Shown: positions 1-9,482, counted from the first letter of the stretch. The stretch: DNA of 64,000 nucleotides from Paraburkholderia sacchari (GCF_000785435.2 NZ_JTDB02000002.1:248001-312000), one strand, 5' to 3'. Numbers and translations: made by a program. Notes: a model not told the origin generated them from the letters alone.

Positions 1-278
1 CGATCGTGCAAGGCATGAGCCTCTCCAGCGCGCAGGCGTTCGTGGCGCGCCGCCAGACCGTGTTTTTCCACAACCTGGCCGACGTGCAGCTCGCGCTGCA
101 AGGCGCGGGGGCCGGACAGACCAGCGTCGACTCGACGCAATGCGACGTCAATACGAGCTATTTTGTGGTCCATGGGCGCGTGCAGCACGAGCGCGCCGTC
201 GTGGACCGTACCACGCTCGTCTGGCGCGATCCGCTCACCCATACGACGCGCATCGTGCGCGTGCGCGACGAACCATGA
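1..278 (+). CDS. gspK: Type II secretion minor pseudopilin GspK, C-terminal part
   Basis: The reading frame is open from the left edge (first full codon at base 3) and stops at 276-278, so only the last 91 residues are present and the start lies outside the window. GspK is the minor pseudopilin at the tip of the type II secretion pseudopilus in the inner membrane and periplasm. The visible part fits the C-terminal portion of that family, with a Cys-containing beta-rich segment and a charged end. The assignment rests mainly on position: gspL, gspM and gspN follow directly on the same strand in the usual order. Confidence 0.75.
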   Translation, partial: IVQGMSLSSAQAFVARRQTVFFHNLADVQLALQGAGAGQTSVDSTQCDVNTSYFVVHGRVQHERAVVDRTTLVWRDPLTHTTRIVRVRDEP

Positions 279-312
279 AATCGTACCCGTCCAACATCGA
301 AAAGAGGTGCGT

Positions 313-1773
313 TTGAGCACGCTGATCGTCCTGATGCCGCCGCGCGATCCTGCGGTCCACTCGCAGGAATGGCAATTGCCTGAACTGCCGTTCGTGCTGC
401 TCGACAAAGCCGGGCAGACGCAGCGCGCGGGCCGGGCGGCGCTCGGCCTGTTGCCGAAGGCGTCGGCCACCGTGCTGCTGATCGCCGCGCGCGATCTGCT
501 CATGGTTGCCGCCGCGGTGCCGCCGCTCAAGGGGCCGCGGCTGCGGCAGGCGCTGCCGAACGTCGTCGAAGATCATCTGATCCAGGATCCGCAGACTTGC
601 CATCTCGCGCTCGATCCCGCGCGCCTGCCGGGCGGGATGCAGACTGTCGCGGCCGTCGACCGCGGGTGGTTCCGCTTCCTTATCGAGGGATTCACGGGCT
701 CCGGGCACCGCAACCTGCGCGCGGTGCCGGTGGCGCGCTGCCTGCCCGATGCGGCGGGCGTTGCCGGCGCTGCTGCTACGCAGGCGCTGCAAGCCGGGTC
801 GTACGCAGGCGAGCCCTCCATGGCGGCCGGCTCGATGGAAGCCGCCGATTCCGCCGACCATGCCGAAGCTGCCGGCGGCGCTACCAGTGCCGATGGCGCC
901 GGTGATGCCAATGGTGCAGGCAGCGCTGTAACGGCCTGCGTATTCGGCCCGGTCATGTCGACGGCGCCCGCGCTGCTGCCTGACGTGGCTGCTGCCGTAT
1001 CAAGCAGCGCTCCAGGCGCGTCCAGTGCGCTGCTCGAACTCGCGATCGTGCGCGGCGCGACGGCTGAAGGCTTCGCGGTGCCGGCGGCCAATCTTGCCGC
1101 GACCGTGGAGGCACTGGCCGGCGACGCTCCCGTTACACGCTACGTGCTGACGGGTGTGCCGGGCGAACCCGCGAGCGCCGCCGACAAAGCCGCGCTCGCG
1201 GCTGCGCTGCCCGGCGCGCGGCCGCTTGGCTTCGAGACGCTCGCGAAGCACGCGCTCGCGTGCAAGTTCGACCTCTGCCAGTTCGAATTCGCGGTGCAGC
1301 CGTGGCGTCTCGATCGCGCGACGCTGCGTCGGCTGCGCGTGCCCATCGCGCTGGTGGTGGGTTCGCTCGTGGTCGCGATCGTCGGCGCGAACGTGCAGTG
1401 GCTGATGCTTGCGCGCCAGCGCGACGCCATCAGCACGCAGATGACCGAACTGCTGCTCAACGCTTTCCCTAAGACCACGGTGGTGCTCGATCCCGCCGGG
1501 CAGATGGCGCGCCAGCTTTCTCAATTGCGCGTGGCTGCGGGCGAACCCTCGCCCGACGATTTCCTCGCGCTCGCCGACGGCTTCGCGCGCTCGCTCGGGC
1601 CAGTGCCCGCGAATGCGATTGCCGCGCTCGACTATCACGATCGGCGGCTCGACGTGACCTTCAAGCCCGGCGTCAACATCGACGCCGATTTGAGCAAGCG
1701 CCTCGCGCGCAACGGCCTTGCGGCCACGCAGGACAGCAGCAGCGGCAAATGGACGATCAGGAGCGCATCGTGA
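313..1773 (+). CDS. gspL: Type II secretion inner-membrane assembly protein GspL
   Basis: Encodes 486 residues from a TTG start; AGAGG lies about six bases upstream, and an upstream ATG in the same frame would overlap gspK heavily. GspL links the cytoplasmic secretion ATPase GspE to the pseudopilus through GspM. The N-terminal two thirds is a cytoplasmic actin-like domain, followed by one membrane segment (about residues 357-375, rich in Val/Ile/Ala) and a periplasmic ferredoxin-like domain. An Ala/Gly/Ser-rich low-complexity stretch (about residues 150-240) interrupts the cytoplasmic domain and is probably a disordered insertion. The stop codon overlaps the gspM start. Confidence 0.88.
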   Translation: MSTLIVLMPPRDPAVHSQEWQLPELPFVLLDKAGQTQRAGRAALGLLPKASATVLLIAARDLLMVAAAVPPLKGPRLRQALPNVVEDHLIQDPQTCHLALDPARLPGGMQTVAAVDRGWFRFLIEGFTGSGHRNLRAVPVARCLPDAAGVAGAAATQALQAGSYAGEPSMAAGSMEAADSADHAEAAGGATSADGAGDANGAGSAVTACVFGPVMSTAPALLPDVAAAVSSSAPGASSALLELAIVRGATAEGFAVPAANLAATVEALAGDAPVTRYVLTGVPGEPASAADKAALAAALPGARPLGFETLAKHALACKFDLCQFEFAVQPWRLDRATLRRLRVPIALVVGSLVVAIVGANVQWLMLARQRDAISTQMTELLLNAFPKTTVVLDPAGQMARQLSQLRVAAGEPSPDDFLALADGFARSLGPVPANAIAALDYHDRRLDVTFKPGVNIDADLSKRLARNGLAATQDSSSGKWTIRSAS

Positions 1774-2300
1774 AAACAACCGGTTCTAGCGGCGCATGGA
1801 TGCAGACGTTGAGCGACCAGTGGAGCAATTTTTGGGAAGCCCGCACCGCGCGCGAAAAAATGCTGCTGACGTGGGGCGGCGCGGTGCTGGCCGTGGCGAT
1901 TGGCTATTCGATGCTATGGCAACCGGCGGCGGAGGGCCGCGCGCGCCTGCGCGAGAGCTTGCCCGCGATGCAGCGCCAGCTTGCACAGATGACCGCGCAG
2001 GCCGACGAGGCGCGCGCGCTCGCGGGTGCGGCGGCGAGCGTCGCGCCGGGTGGCCAGGCGCTCAAGGATGCGCTTACCGCTTCGCTTTCCGACCACGGCA
2101 TGCCGAACGCGCAGGTGCAATTGATTGGCACGACGGCGCAGGTGCAGATGAAGAATGCTTCGTTCCCGGTCTGGGCGGCCTGGCTCGACGACGTGCGCAA
2201 ACAGTACAAGGTGCAGGTGGTCGAGGCCCACATCACGGCGCTCAAGGCGGACGGCCAGGTCGATTTGACCGCGTCGCTGCAGCCGGCAAACGCGCGCTAG
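1770..2300 (+). CDS. gspM: Type II secretion inner-membrane protein GspM
   Basis: Encodes 176 residues from a GTG start that overlaps the gspL stop (GTGA). AGGAG at 1759-1763 is six bases upstream, which favours this start over an ATG at 1749 that has no ribosome site. GspM is a bitopic inner-membrane protein that pairs with GspL in the secretion platform. The sequence has a short cytoplasmic N-terminus, one membrane segment (about residues 34-50), a coiled-coil-like stretch rich in Ala/Gln/Arg and a small periplasmic domain. Overlap with gspL indicates translational coupling. Confidence 0.88.
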   Translation: MKTTGSSGAWMQTLSDQWSNFWEARTAREKMLLTWGGAVLAVAIGYSMLWQPAAEGRARLRESLPAMQRQLAQMTAQADEARALAGAAASVAPGGQALKDALTASLSDHGMPNAQVQLIGTTAQVQMKNASFPVWAAWLDDVRKQYKVQVVEAHITALKADGQVDLTASLQPANAR

Positions 2301-2430
2301 AGCGCCAGGCGCGGTCGGCCGCGAAGCATGGACCAGAGTAGGGCGCTTTGCTCCAACTTTGGTCGACAGCCTTGCATGGGACCGCACCAAGCGCTCAATC
2401 GCCAAGTGCGGTCGACAGGAGATTCCTAGC

Positions 2431-3210
2431 ATGTCTTATTGGATGCGGCGCGCGCGCGCCGTATGGCCCTGGCTATTCGTAGCCGTGTTATCCGTGGGTG
2501 CGGTGCTGCTCGTGCGGCTGCCGGCCGCGTGGATCGCGCCGCAGTTCGCGCGCGCGACCCAAGGCCATGTCAACCTCGTCGATCCGCAAGGCTCGCTCTG
2601 GCGCGGCTCGGCCACGCTCATGCTCGCCGCCGGCCACGACGTGCAGGGCGCAACGCTCCTGCCGGGCCGCATCGAATGGAGCACGTCGTTCTGGGCGCTC
2701 TTCACGGGCCGCGTGCGCATGCAGATGCGCCAGACCGAGGCCATGCCCGATCCCGTCGACGTCGAAGCGACGTTGCGCGGCGCTACGCTCACGCCGGGCG
2801 CGATCGCGGTGCCCGCGTCGCTGCTAGCGGGCCTTGGCGCACCGTTCAACACGCTCGATCTGGATGGCAACGTGCGGCTCGCGTGGAGCCCATGGCGCGT
2901 ACTCGGCACCGATGCATTCGGGCGGTTGACCGTCACGCTCGGCGACATGAGCTCACGCGTCTCGCTCGTGAAGCCGCTCGGCTCCTACGAGGCGGTGCTT
3001 CAGGCGCAGGGCGCGTCATCGACGCTCGATCTGAGCACGCAGAAGGGACCGTTGCTGCTCGACGGGCACGGCACGTTTTCGCGCACGTCCGCGTCGTTCA
3101 ACGGCACCGCGAGCGCGACGCCCGATCAGCGCGAGAATCTGGCGGGGTTGCTGAACCTGCTTGGACGGCCCACGGGGACCGGCGCCGTGGCACTGACCTT
3201 CATGCATTGA
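2431..3210 (+). CDS. gspN: Type II secretion protein GspN
   Basis: Encodes 259 residues; AGGAGA at 2417-2422 is eight bases before the ATG. The N-terminus has a basic stretch and one membrane anchor (about residues 11-30), followed by a beta-rich periplasmic domain typical of GspN. GspN is an accessory part of some type II secretion systems and is often the last gene of the cluster, as here. About 130 bp separate it from gspM, so it may be co-transcribed but not translationally coupled. It is convergent with the efflux channel gene downstream, with 27 bp between their stops. Confidence 0.82.
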   Translation: MSYWMRRARAVWPWLFVAVLSVGAVLLVRLPAAWIAPQFARATQGHVNLVDPQGSLWRGSATLMLAAGHDVQGATLLPGRIEWSTSFWALFTGRVRMQMRQTEAMPDPVDVEATLRGATLTPGAIAVPASLLAGLGAPFNTLDLDGNVRLAWSPWRVLGTDAFGRLTVTLGDMSSRVSLVKPLGSYEAVLQAQGASSTLDLSTQKGPLLLDGHGTFSRTSASFNGTASATPDQRENLAGLLNLLGRPTGTGAVALTFMH

Positions 3211-3237
3211 CGCCCTGAGTCCGCGAGGCGCAAGGGC

Positions 3238-4869
3238 TCACCGCAGCTGAGCGCCCTGCACTGCCGCATCCTGCACGGCGCCGCGCGTCGAAGGCGCCTG
3301 GCCTTGCGCGTCCGGCACAGCGGAGTCCGACGCCGCGACAGGCGCGGGCGCCGCAACGCCGCCGGTTTCGCGCGCCATCTGCGAGACGTCCCAGCCGCCG
3401 CCGAGCGCCTTCACGAGCCCGACCGACGACACCATGCGCTGCCCCGCGATGCTCGCGAGCTTTTGCTGCGCCGTGAACGCCGTGGTTTGCGACGACAGGA
3501 CATTCTGGTAATCGGTGGTCCCGGCCTTGTATTCGTTCGTGACGATCCGCAGCGCGTGCAGAGCCGATTCCACGGCCTGCTGCTGCACCGCGATTTCCTG
3601 CGCGAGGATGCGCTGTGACGCGAGGTTGTCCTCGACGTTCTGGAATGCGGCCAGCACGGTCTGCCGGTAGGCCGCGACCTGCTGGTCGTAGGCCGCGCGC
3701 GCCGCTTCGGTCTGCGCGCGGCGCAGGCCCGCGTCGAACACCGTGGCCGCGAGCGATGGCCCGAGCGTCCAGAAGCGCGACGGCATGGAGAGCAGTTGCG
3801 AGAGCACCGAGCTTTCGAAACCGCCGCTCGCCGAGAGCGTCAGCGTGGGAAAGAACGCGGAGATCGCTACGCCGATCTGCTCGTTCGCGGCCGCCGCCTT
3901 GCGCTCCGCCGAGGCGATGTCGGGGCGGCGTTCGAGCAGCGCCGAAGGCATCGTGACCGGCAGGGCCGGCGGCGTGGCCGTGAGCGGCGACGCGGGAATC
4001 GAAAACGCGGAAGCTGGCTGGCCGACCAGCACGGCAATCGCGTGTTCGTCCTGGGCGCGCGCCACGCCGTTGTCGATGGCTGCGGCTTGCGCGGACTGCA
4101 ATTGCGTTTGCGCCTGAATTACGTCGGCGCGGCCGGCCACACCCTGCGCATACTTGTTCTGAGTGAGCTGGAGCGACTTCTGATAAGCGGCGACGGTGTC
4201 GTCGAGCAGCTTCTGTTGAGCGTCGAGCGAGCGCAGCGTGAAGTAAGTTTGCGCGAGCGTGGCCTGCGCCGAGAGGCGCGCGTTGGCCAGATCGGCGGCG
4301 GCGCCCTGCTGGCCCGCTTCCTGTGCGCTGACCGTGCGGCTCACCTTGCCCCAGAGATCCGGTTCCCAGGTCGCGTCGAGACCGAGGTTGACGTTGTTCG
4401 AGATCGATCCGCCGCCCGCAAAGCTGCTGCTGTTTGCGTTCGAGACCCGCGCGGGGCTGCGCGCGCGCGAGCCCGAGAACGATGCGCTCACCACTGGGAA
4501 ATACGCCGCGCGCGCCTCGCCCACCAGCGCGCGTGCTTGACGGTACGCGGCGGCGTATTGCGCGACGGTCTGGTTGTTGGCGTTGAGCTGATCCATCAGC
4601 CCGTTGAGTTGCGCGTCGTCGTAGATGAGCCACCACGGGCCGCGATCGGCGGTGTCGGCGGGTTGCGCGGTCTTCCAGCCTTCGGGCGCTTCCTTGTAGG
4701 ACTCGGGCACCGCCGCAGCCGGCTTGTGATAGTCGGGACCCACGGCGCAACCGCTCAACTGGAACGAGAGCGCTGCCGCCGCGCACAGCAGGGCAAGCCT
4801 GGGCGCGTGGCGCATGGCGCGGCTACGGCGGGAAACGTGTTGGCCGGGAGGGGTGAAACGGCAAGACAT
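3238..4869 (-). CDS. Outer-membrane efflux channel lipoprotein (NodT/OprM family)
   Basis: Encodes 543 residues from ATG 4869, with AGGA nine bases upstream; an alternative ATG at 4815 (525 aa) lies closer to the hydrophobic core. The N-terminus is a lipoprotein signal ending in a lipobox LSGC, followed by the GPDYHKP signature seen in NodT/OprM channels. Two homologous halves with long Ala/Gln-rich helices form the trimeric channel-tunnel. It should connect an inner-membrane pump to the outside. The nearby MarR regulator and EmrB-type pump suggest a shared role, but no membrane-fusion (EmrA/HlyD) gene is present in this part of the window. The Gly/Ser/Thr/Pro-rich C-terminal tail (about 45 residues) is probably disordered. 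Confidence 0.88.
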   Translation of the reverse strand: MSCRFTPPGQHVSRRSRAMRHAPRLALLCAAAALSFQLSGCAVGPDYHKPAAAVPESYKEAPEGWKTAQPADTADRGPWWLIYDDAQLNGLMDQLNANNQTVAQYAAAYRQARALVGEARAAYFPVVSASFSGSRARSPARVSNANSSSFAGGGSISNNVNLGLDATWEPDLWGKVSRTVSAQEAGQQGAAADLANARLSAQATLAQTYFTLRSLDAQQKLLDDTVAAYQKSLQLTQNKYAQGVAGRADVIQAQTQLQSAQAAAIDNGVARAQDEHAIAVLVGQPASAFSIPASPLTATPPALPVTMPSALLERRPDIASAERKAAAANEQIGVAISAFFPTLTLSASGGFESSVLSQLLSMPSRFWTLGPSLAATVFDAGLRRAQTEAARAAYDQQVAAYRQTVLAAFQNVEDNLASQRILAQEIAVQQQAVESALHALRIVTNEYKAGTTDYQNVLSSQTTAFTAQQKLASIAGQRMVSSVGLVKALGGGWDVSQMARETGGVAAPAPVAASDSAVPDAQGQAPSTRGAVQDAAVQGAQLR

Positions 4870-5071
4870 GCAAGGAATTCCTGTCGAAGCGGCTGGCGAA
4901 CCGGGCGAAGTCGCGCATAGCCGGTGCGCTCTGCGGCAATACGGCGGGCCGGGCTCGGTTCGAGGGGCTGGCAAGCTGCGGCAATGGTAGCGCACGCGCC
5001 GCGCGCAGCGCGGAACCTGCAAGAGTAAGCCGGGAATGGACGAGGATGTGTTACCGCGCGCCGGTCGCAAA

Positions 5072-5500
5072 TTACGCGTCGTTACCGCGCCAGCGACCCA
5101 GAGCGTGAACGGCGTGCAGCGCGGCTCTGCCCGCGCGCGTGCGCGCACCCCGCGCGGTGTTGGCGCGGCACGCAACCTGGACGCCGGAACAGGCGGCCTT
5201 GGCTGCCGCCGTGGTTGCCGTTGCTACATTCATGGTTGCCGCGACCACGGTAGGGCTCGCTGCAGGCGGCGTCACGCCGCTCACCACCACGGACGTACCC
5301 GCTCCATCTCGCTGAACGCGGCGGCGGTCGGCCCACACCATCAGCGCGACGGCAATCGAGCCGCCCGGCAGCACGAACATCGCTGCATAGAGCGCTAACT
5401 TGCGCCAACGCGCCGCGCCGCCGGCTTGCATGAAGGCATGCCGGGCAGTGCAGGAGACCGAGCGGCCGATGCCGCCGAGCGCGTTTTTGAGGTACAGCAT
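5072..5500 (-). CDS. Small hypothetical membrane protein
   Basis: Encodes about 142 residues if the ATG at 5500 is used. I do not recognise the family. The N-terminal half has a basic region and one clear hydrophobic segment (about residues 38-58: LYAAMF...ALMVW). The C-terminal half is Ala/Thr/Arg-rich low complexity and looks poorly constrained. No good Shine-Dalgarno site is visible. It lies between the efflux channel gene and the MarR gene, in the orientation of the channel gene. The true protein may be shorter, and the gene is uncertain. Confidence 0.42.
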   Translation of the reverse strand: MLYLKNALGGIGRSVSCTARHAFMQAGGAARWRKLALYAAMFVLPGGSIAVALMVWADRRRVQRDGAGTSVVVSGVTPPAASPTVVAATMNVATATTAAAKAACSGVQVACRANTARGARTRAGRAALHAVHALGRWRGNDA

Positions 5501-5660
5501 GGCGCAATGAACAGGAGAATTGGGGAATACGAGGAGATAAAGTGCTTGCCTGTCATAATATTGACTATGCAATCAAACCACAACACACTTTGCATCGCAC
5601 CAAATGCGCTGTTGTTTTTACGCAGCGATGACGACGAATCGGCGGCTGATGCGTCACCCA

Positions 5661-5679
5661 ATTTATCTGCCCAGGCAGA
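5661..5679. promoter_or_regulatory. Palindrome upstream of the MarR gene, possible operator
   Basis: TCTGCC-CA-GGCAGA at 5666-5679 is a perfect 6-bp inverted repeat in the AT-rich gap before the MarR gene. The left flank ATTTA makes the 14-mer ATTTATCTGCCCAG; its complement contains CTGGGCAG and ATAAAT, both of which recur in the gap before the MFS gene (about 6321-6343). A shared binding site for the MarR protein is a reasonable inference. Confidence 0.4.
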
Positions 5680-5732
5680 CATATAACCGGCTAGAATTCG
5701 CTTGTTTTCGAGATGCGTGAGAGCGGCTTCCC

Positions 5733-6263
5733 ATGAGCGAGGGTGCGTACGTACCAGGCAAGGTCGGCGTTGTGCCGAGCCTCGGCTATTTCCTGTCGAC
5801 GGCCCGAAACGTGCTGGCCGCGCGGATGGACCGCGCCGTTGCGCCGCTGGGGCTGACCTCGTCGCAGATCGGCGTGATCCTGCTGCTGTGGTTCGAGCAC
5901 GCTCGCACGCCCAACGAAATGTCGCGCGTGCTGTCGTACGACACCGGGTCGATGACACGCATGCTCGACCGGCTGGAGAAAAAGGGCTTTCTCGTGCGCC
6001 AGCGCAGTCACGCCGACCGCCGTGTGGTCGAACTGGCGCTCACGCCGCTCGGGCGCGACGCGGCGCAGCAACTGCCGGATCTGATCGCCGCGGTGATGAA
6101 CGACCAGCTACGCGGCTTTTCCGCCGACGAAGTGACCACGCTGGTCAGCCTGCTGCAACGTTTCATCGCGAACGACGCTGATACGTCGAAGGTGTGCAGT
6201 CATGTCGAAGGCGGCGCAGATGCGCCATTCAGCGCATCTGACGACGATCACGACAAGCCATGA
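5733..6263 (+). CDS. MarR-family transcriptional regulator
   Basis: Encodes 176 residues from ATG. The protein is a winged helix-turn-helix regulator of the MarR family. A dimerisation helix (SLGYFLSTARNVL, about residues 15-28) is followed by the HTH and wing, with the diagnostic DTGSMTRMLDRLEKKGFLVR and HADRRVVELALT segments at about residues 70-105. The C-terminal tail is acidic and probably disordered. It sits 157 bp before a drug-efflux pump on the same strand, so it most likely represses that pump until an aromatic or phenolic ligand binds. Palindromic sequence in the upstream gap is consistent with autoregulation. Confidence 0.9.
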   Translation: MSEGAYVPGKVGVVPSLGYFLSTARNVLAARMDRAVAPLGLTSSQIGVILLLWFEHARTPNEMSRVLSYDTGSMTRMLDRLEKKGFLVRQRSHADRRVVELALTPLGRDAAQQLPDLIAAVMNDQLRGFSADEVTTLVSLLQRFIANDADTSKVCSHVEGGADAPFSASDDDHDKP

Positions 6264-6420
6264 AGCCGGTGTCGTGGCGCCTCGGCGCCGGATAAATTGC
6301 GTCGCAACTACGTCGCATTGCGGATAAATAGCTGTCTGGGCAGTCAATGCCGCGACATGAACTTGCAGACTGCCATCTGAACTGGAAACCTCGGCAAGAA
6401 GCCGAGCAAGGACCCTGAAA

Positions 6421-7989
6421 ATGGACGCTTCCACCGCCGCGCCTTCTCCCCCGCCTACCGGTGCGGAGCCCACGCCGTTCTCAGGCGGCAAGCTCGCGTT
6501 GCTGACCGTGGGCCTCGCGCTTGGCACCTTCATGGAGGTGCTCGACACCTCGATCGCCAACGTTGCCGTGCCGACCATTTCCGGGACGCTTGGCGTCGCC
6601 AACAGCGAAGGCACGTGGGTGATCTCCTCGTATTCGGTCGCCTCGGCAATCGCCGTGCCGCTCACGGGCTGGCTCGCGCGGCGCGTGGGCGAAGTGCGGC
6701 TCTTCACGCTTTCGGTGATCCTGTTCACGTTCGCCTCGGCAGCCTGCGGCTTCGCCTCCAATTTCGAGACGCTGATCGCCTTCCGTCTCGTGCAAGGTCT
6801 CGTCTCCGGCCCGATGGTGCCGCTCTCGCAGACGATCCTCATGCGCTCCTACCCGCCCGAGAAACGCGGGCTTGCGCTGGGGCTCTGGGCCATGACGGTG
6901 ATCGTCGCGCCCATCTTCGGCCCGGTCATGGGCGGCTGGATCACGGACAACTACACATGGCCGTGGATCTTCTACATCAACGTGCCGATCGGGCTCTTCT
7001 CGGGTGTTTGCGCGTTTTTGCTGCTGCGCGGACGCGAAACGAAGACCACGAAGCAGCGTATCGACGCCGTGGGCCTCGCGCTGCTCGTGATCGGCGTGTC
7101 GTGTCTGCAGATGATGCTCGACCTCGGCAAGGACCGCGACTGGTTCAACTCGAAGTTCATCGTTGCGCTCGCAATCATTGCGGCGGTGTCGCTGGCGTTC
7201 ATGCTTGCGTGGGAAGCCACCGAGAAAGAGCCGGTCGTCGATCTCTCGCTCTTTCGCGACCGCAACTTCGCGCTCGGCGCGCTGATCATCTCGTTCGGCT
7301 TCATGGCATTCTTCGGCTCGGTCGTGATCTTCCCGCTCTGGCTGCAAACGGTGATGGGCTACACGGCCGGCATCGCGGGCCTCGCGACGGCGCCGGTGGG
7401 ACTGCTCGCGCTCGTGCTATCGCCGTTGATCGGACGCAATATGCACAGGCTCGATCTGCGCATGGTGGCAAGCTTCGCGTTCATCGTGTTCGCAGGCGTC
7501 TCGATATGGAATGCCACGTTCACGCTCGACGTGCCGTTCGACCAGGTGATTTTGCCGCGCCTCGTGCAGGGCATCGGCGTGGCCTGCTTCTTCGTGCCCA
7601 TGACGACGATCACGCTGTCGAGCATTTCCGACGAGCGCCTCGCGAGCGCTTCGGGGCTGTCCAACTTCTTGCGCACGCTATCGGGCGCGATTGGAACGGC
7701 GGCGAGCACGACATTCTGGGAGAACTCCGCGATCTATCACCACGCGGTGCTTTCGGAGTCGGTGAGCGTGTATTCGCCCACCACCAGCGCGTACAGCGAT
7801 GCATTGACGAGTCTCGGCTATACGGGGCCGAGCCTGACCGCGAAGCTCAATGAAGTGGTTACGGCGCAGGGCTACATGATGGCAACCAACGACTTCTTCC
7901 GCATCTCATGCGCGATGTTTGTCGTGCTTGCGGCGCTGGTCTGGATTACGAAGCCCAGAAAGGGAGCGGGACCGGCAATGGGTCATTGA
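6421..7989 (+). CDS. MFS multidrug efflux pump, DHA2 (EmrB-like) family
   Basis: Encodes 522 residues, with a length and hydrophobic pattern fitting 14 membrane segments. Motif C-like and DHA2 signatures are visible: the LDTSIANVAVPTISG stretch (about residues 41-55), RRVGEVRLF in the loop after helix 2, and GPVMGGWITD near residue 170. EmrB proteins export hydrophobic drugs by proton antiport and normally work with an EmrA adaptor and an outer-membrane channel. Here the regulator and a channel gene are close by, but the adaptor is missing, so it may use one encoded elsewhere. Confidence 0.92.
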   Translation: MDASTAAPSPPPTGAEPTPFSGGKLALLTVGLALGTFMEVLDTSIANVAVPTISGTLGVANSEGTWVISSYSVASAIAVPLTGWLARRVGEVRLFTLSVILFTFASAACGFASNFETLIAFRLVQGLVSGPMVPLSQTILMRSYPPEKRGLALGLWAMTVIVAPIFGPVMGGWITDNYTWPWIFYINVPIGLFSGVCAFLLLRGRETKTTKQRIDAVGLALLVIGVSCLQMMLDLGKDRDWFNSKFIVALAIIAAVSLAFMLAWEATEKEPVVDLSLFRDRNFALGALIISFGFMAFFGSVVIFPLWLQTVMGYTAGIAGLATAPVGLLALVLSPLIGRNMHRLDLRMVASFAFIVFAGVSIWNATFTLDVPFDQVILPRLVQGIGVACFFVPMTTITLSSISDERLASASGLSNFLRTLSGAIGTAASTTFWENSAIYHHAVLSESVSVYSPTTSAYSDALTSLGYTGPSLTAKLNEVVTAQGYMMATNDFFRISCAMFVVLAALVWITKPRKGAGPAMGH

Positions 7990-8092
7990 TGGCCCACTGA
8001 CGATCCCGTGGTGGACGCGCGCGATAAACGCGGGCGTGTGCTGTTGCTGCCGCGATGAGCGTGGTGCCTGGCGCGGTGCCTGATGTCAGGTC

Positions 8093-8800
8093 TTAGCGTA
8101 CGGTGATACCGCTCGTCTGAATTTCGACGCGGCGATTCTGCGCGCGACCTTCGGCCGTAGTGTTGCTCGCGATAGGCTTCGACTTGCCGTAGCCGTGCAC
8201 TTCGTATTTGCCCACATGCAGGCCATGCGACTGCAGGTAGTTGCGGACGGTTTCCGCACGGCGCAGCGAGAGGCGGTCGTTCAGCGCGTTCGAACCGGTA
8301 GAGTCGGTGTGGCCGTTGATCACGACGGAGCCGATGTTCACGCCGTCGCTATCCGCGATGAACTTGTTGAGCGCCTGCTTGCCTTCCGGCAGCAGGTTGT
8401 ACTTATTGATTTCAAAGTTGGCGTCGGCGCTGAGCGTGATGGTGCGCGGCTGCGTTTCGACGACCGGGGGCGGCGGCGGCGGCGGAGTCTGGACAGCGGG
8501 CTGCGGCGCCTGGCAAACGAACATGATTTCGCGCGGGTCGTTTTCGGCCTTGAAGCCGGACGCGGCGCGGTCGGTTGAGGAGACTCGCAGCGGCTCCTTG
8601 TCGCCGCAAATCTCGGTGACCTTCTTCATACAGGCCTTCGAGCTTTCCAGCAGGCCCAGGCACTGTACGCGGTACGCCTGCGAGCCGTTGGCGAGCGTCA
8701 CGATGGCGAGGTTGTAGGTAGGGCCTGACGCGGTCGTGCAACCAGCCGCGACGACGGTGAGGGCAGCCAGTGCGCTGGCTGGCAGAAGTCGCATTTTCAT
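8093..8800 (-). CDS. OmpA-family lipoprotein
   Basis: Encodes 235 residues. A lipoprotein signal peptide ends at AAGC (about residue 21), so the mature protein is probably anchored in the outer membrane. A Pro-rich linker (about residues 106-115) separates an N-terminal domain with several Cys residues from a C-terminal OmpA-like peptidoglycan-binding domain. That domain shows the expected INGHTDSTGSNALNDRLSLRRAE pattern and the NRRVEI end (residues about 160-230). Such proteins tie the outer membrane to peptidoglycan. The N-terminal domain is not recognised. The gene is monocistronic and convergent with the MFS pump. Confidence 0.88.
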   Translation of the reverse strand: MKMRLLPASALAALTVVAAGCTTASGPTYNLAIVTLANGSQAYRVQCLGLLESSKACMKKVTEICGDKEPLRVSSTDRAASGFKAENDPREIMFVCQAPQPAVQTPPPPPPPVVETQPRTITLSADANFEINKYNLLPEGKQALNKFIADSDGVNIGSVVINGHTDSTGSNALNDRLSLRRAETVRNYLQSHGLHVGKYEVHGYGKSKPIASNTTAEGRAQNRRVEIQTSGITVR

Positions 8801-8987
8801 TTTCGATTCGAATGATGGAAGAGGAATGTACTGTCGTCCGGCGCACGCCGAAGCAGAGCCACAATACGATCCCTCGCCACGTCACCCAATCAGATAATGC
8901 TTAAATCTGCAATCGAAGTGATTCGATTCAGAATATGCGCAATCCCGCTGCATGAGCTCGCTGCACGAGCCCGATGTTTAGCTGGGC

Positions 8988-9482
8988 TCACTCGCCCGTA
9001 TTCGCCGAGCGCGCCCCAGCCGACGATGCGGCGCCCGTGTCCGCACCGGACGCCTCATGACTTTCCGCGTCGCCGCTCATTCCCTGGATCGGCTGTTCGA
9101 TGCCAGTGCGCACGTACTGCTTGAACGCAGCGCCGGCTGCCCATGGATCGGGCTTGCAGCCGAGCGAACTATCGCAATGGGCCGCGAAGCCGATGGTGGT
9201 CGTGCCGTCGACGTTGTGGGTCCGCGTGATTTCGTAGGCGAGCGCGCGCTTGCCGCCGCCCGGGCCGGCGGTCTGGATCAGCGTATCGGTCACGGTTTGC
9301 ACTTCGTACTTCGAATGGTCGCGCACCCAGTCCTGGGCCCGTTGCCACCAGATGTCGCACTGCGGCTTGTCGCTGCAGGTGAGCGGCGCGGTGGCGATCT
9401 GCATGACGTCTGGGTTGACCTGGCCGCGCGGCGCGCAGGCCGCCAGTGCTGTGCAGAACAGGATCGGCAGGATTCGTTTCAT
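8988..9482 (-). CDS. Hypothetical lipoprotein
   Basis: Encodes 164 residues. The start at 9482 is supported by AGGGAGGAA just upstream. The N-terminus is a short lipoprotein signal with lipobox LAAC (Cys about 15). The mature part contains two Cys pairs (CSDKPQC and CDSSLGC) and Trp-rich segments (IWWQRAQDWV), suggesting a folded, disulphide-bonded envelope domain. The C-terminal about 35 residues are Ala/Ser/Gly-rich. I do not recognise a named function. It lies downstream of gshA on the same strand, with 165 bp between them. Confidence 0.72.
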   Translation of the reverse strand: MKRILPILFCTALAACAPRGQVNPDVMQIATAPLTCSDKPQCDIWWQRAQDWVRDHSKYEVQTVTDTLIQTAGPGGGKRALAYEITRTHNVDGTTTIGFAAHCDSSLGCKPDPWAAGAAFKQYVRTGIEQPIQGMSGDAESHEASGADTGAASSAGARSANTGE

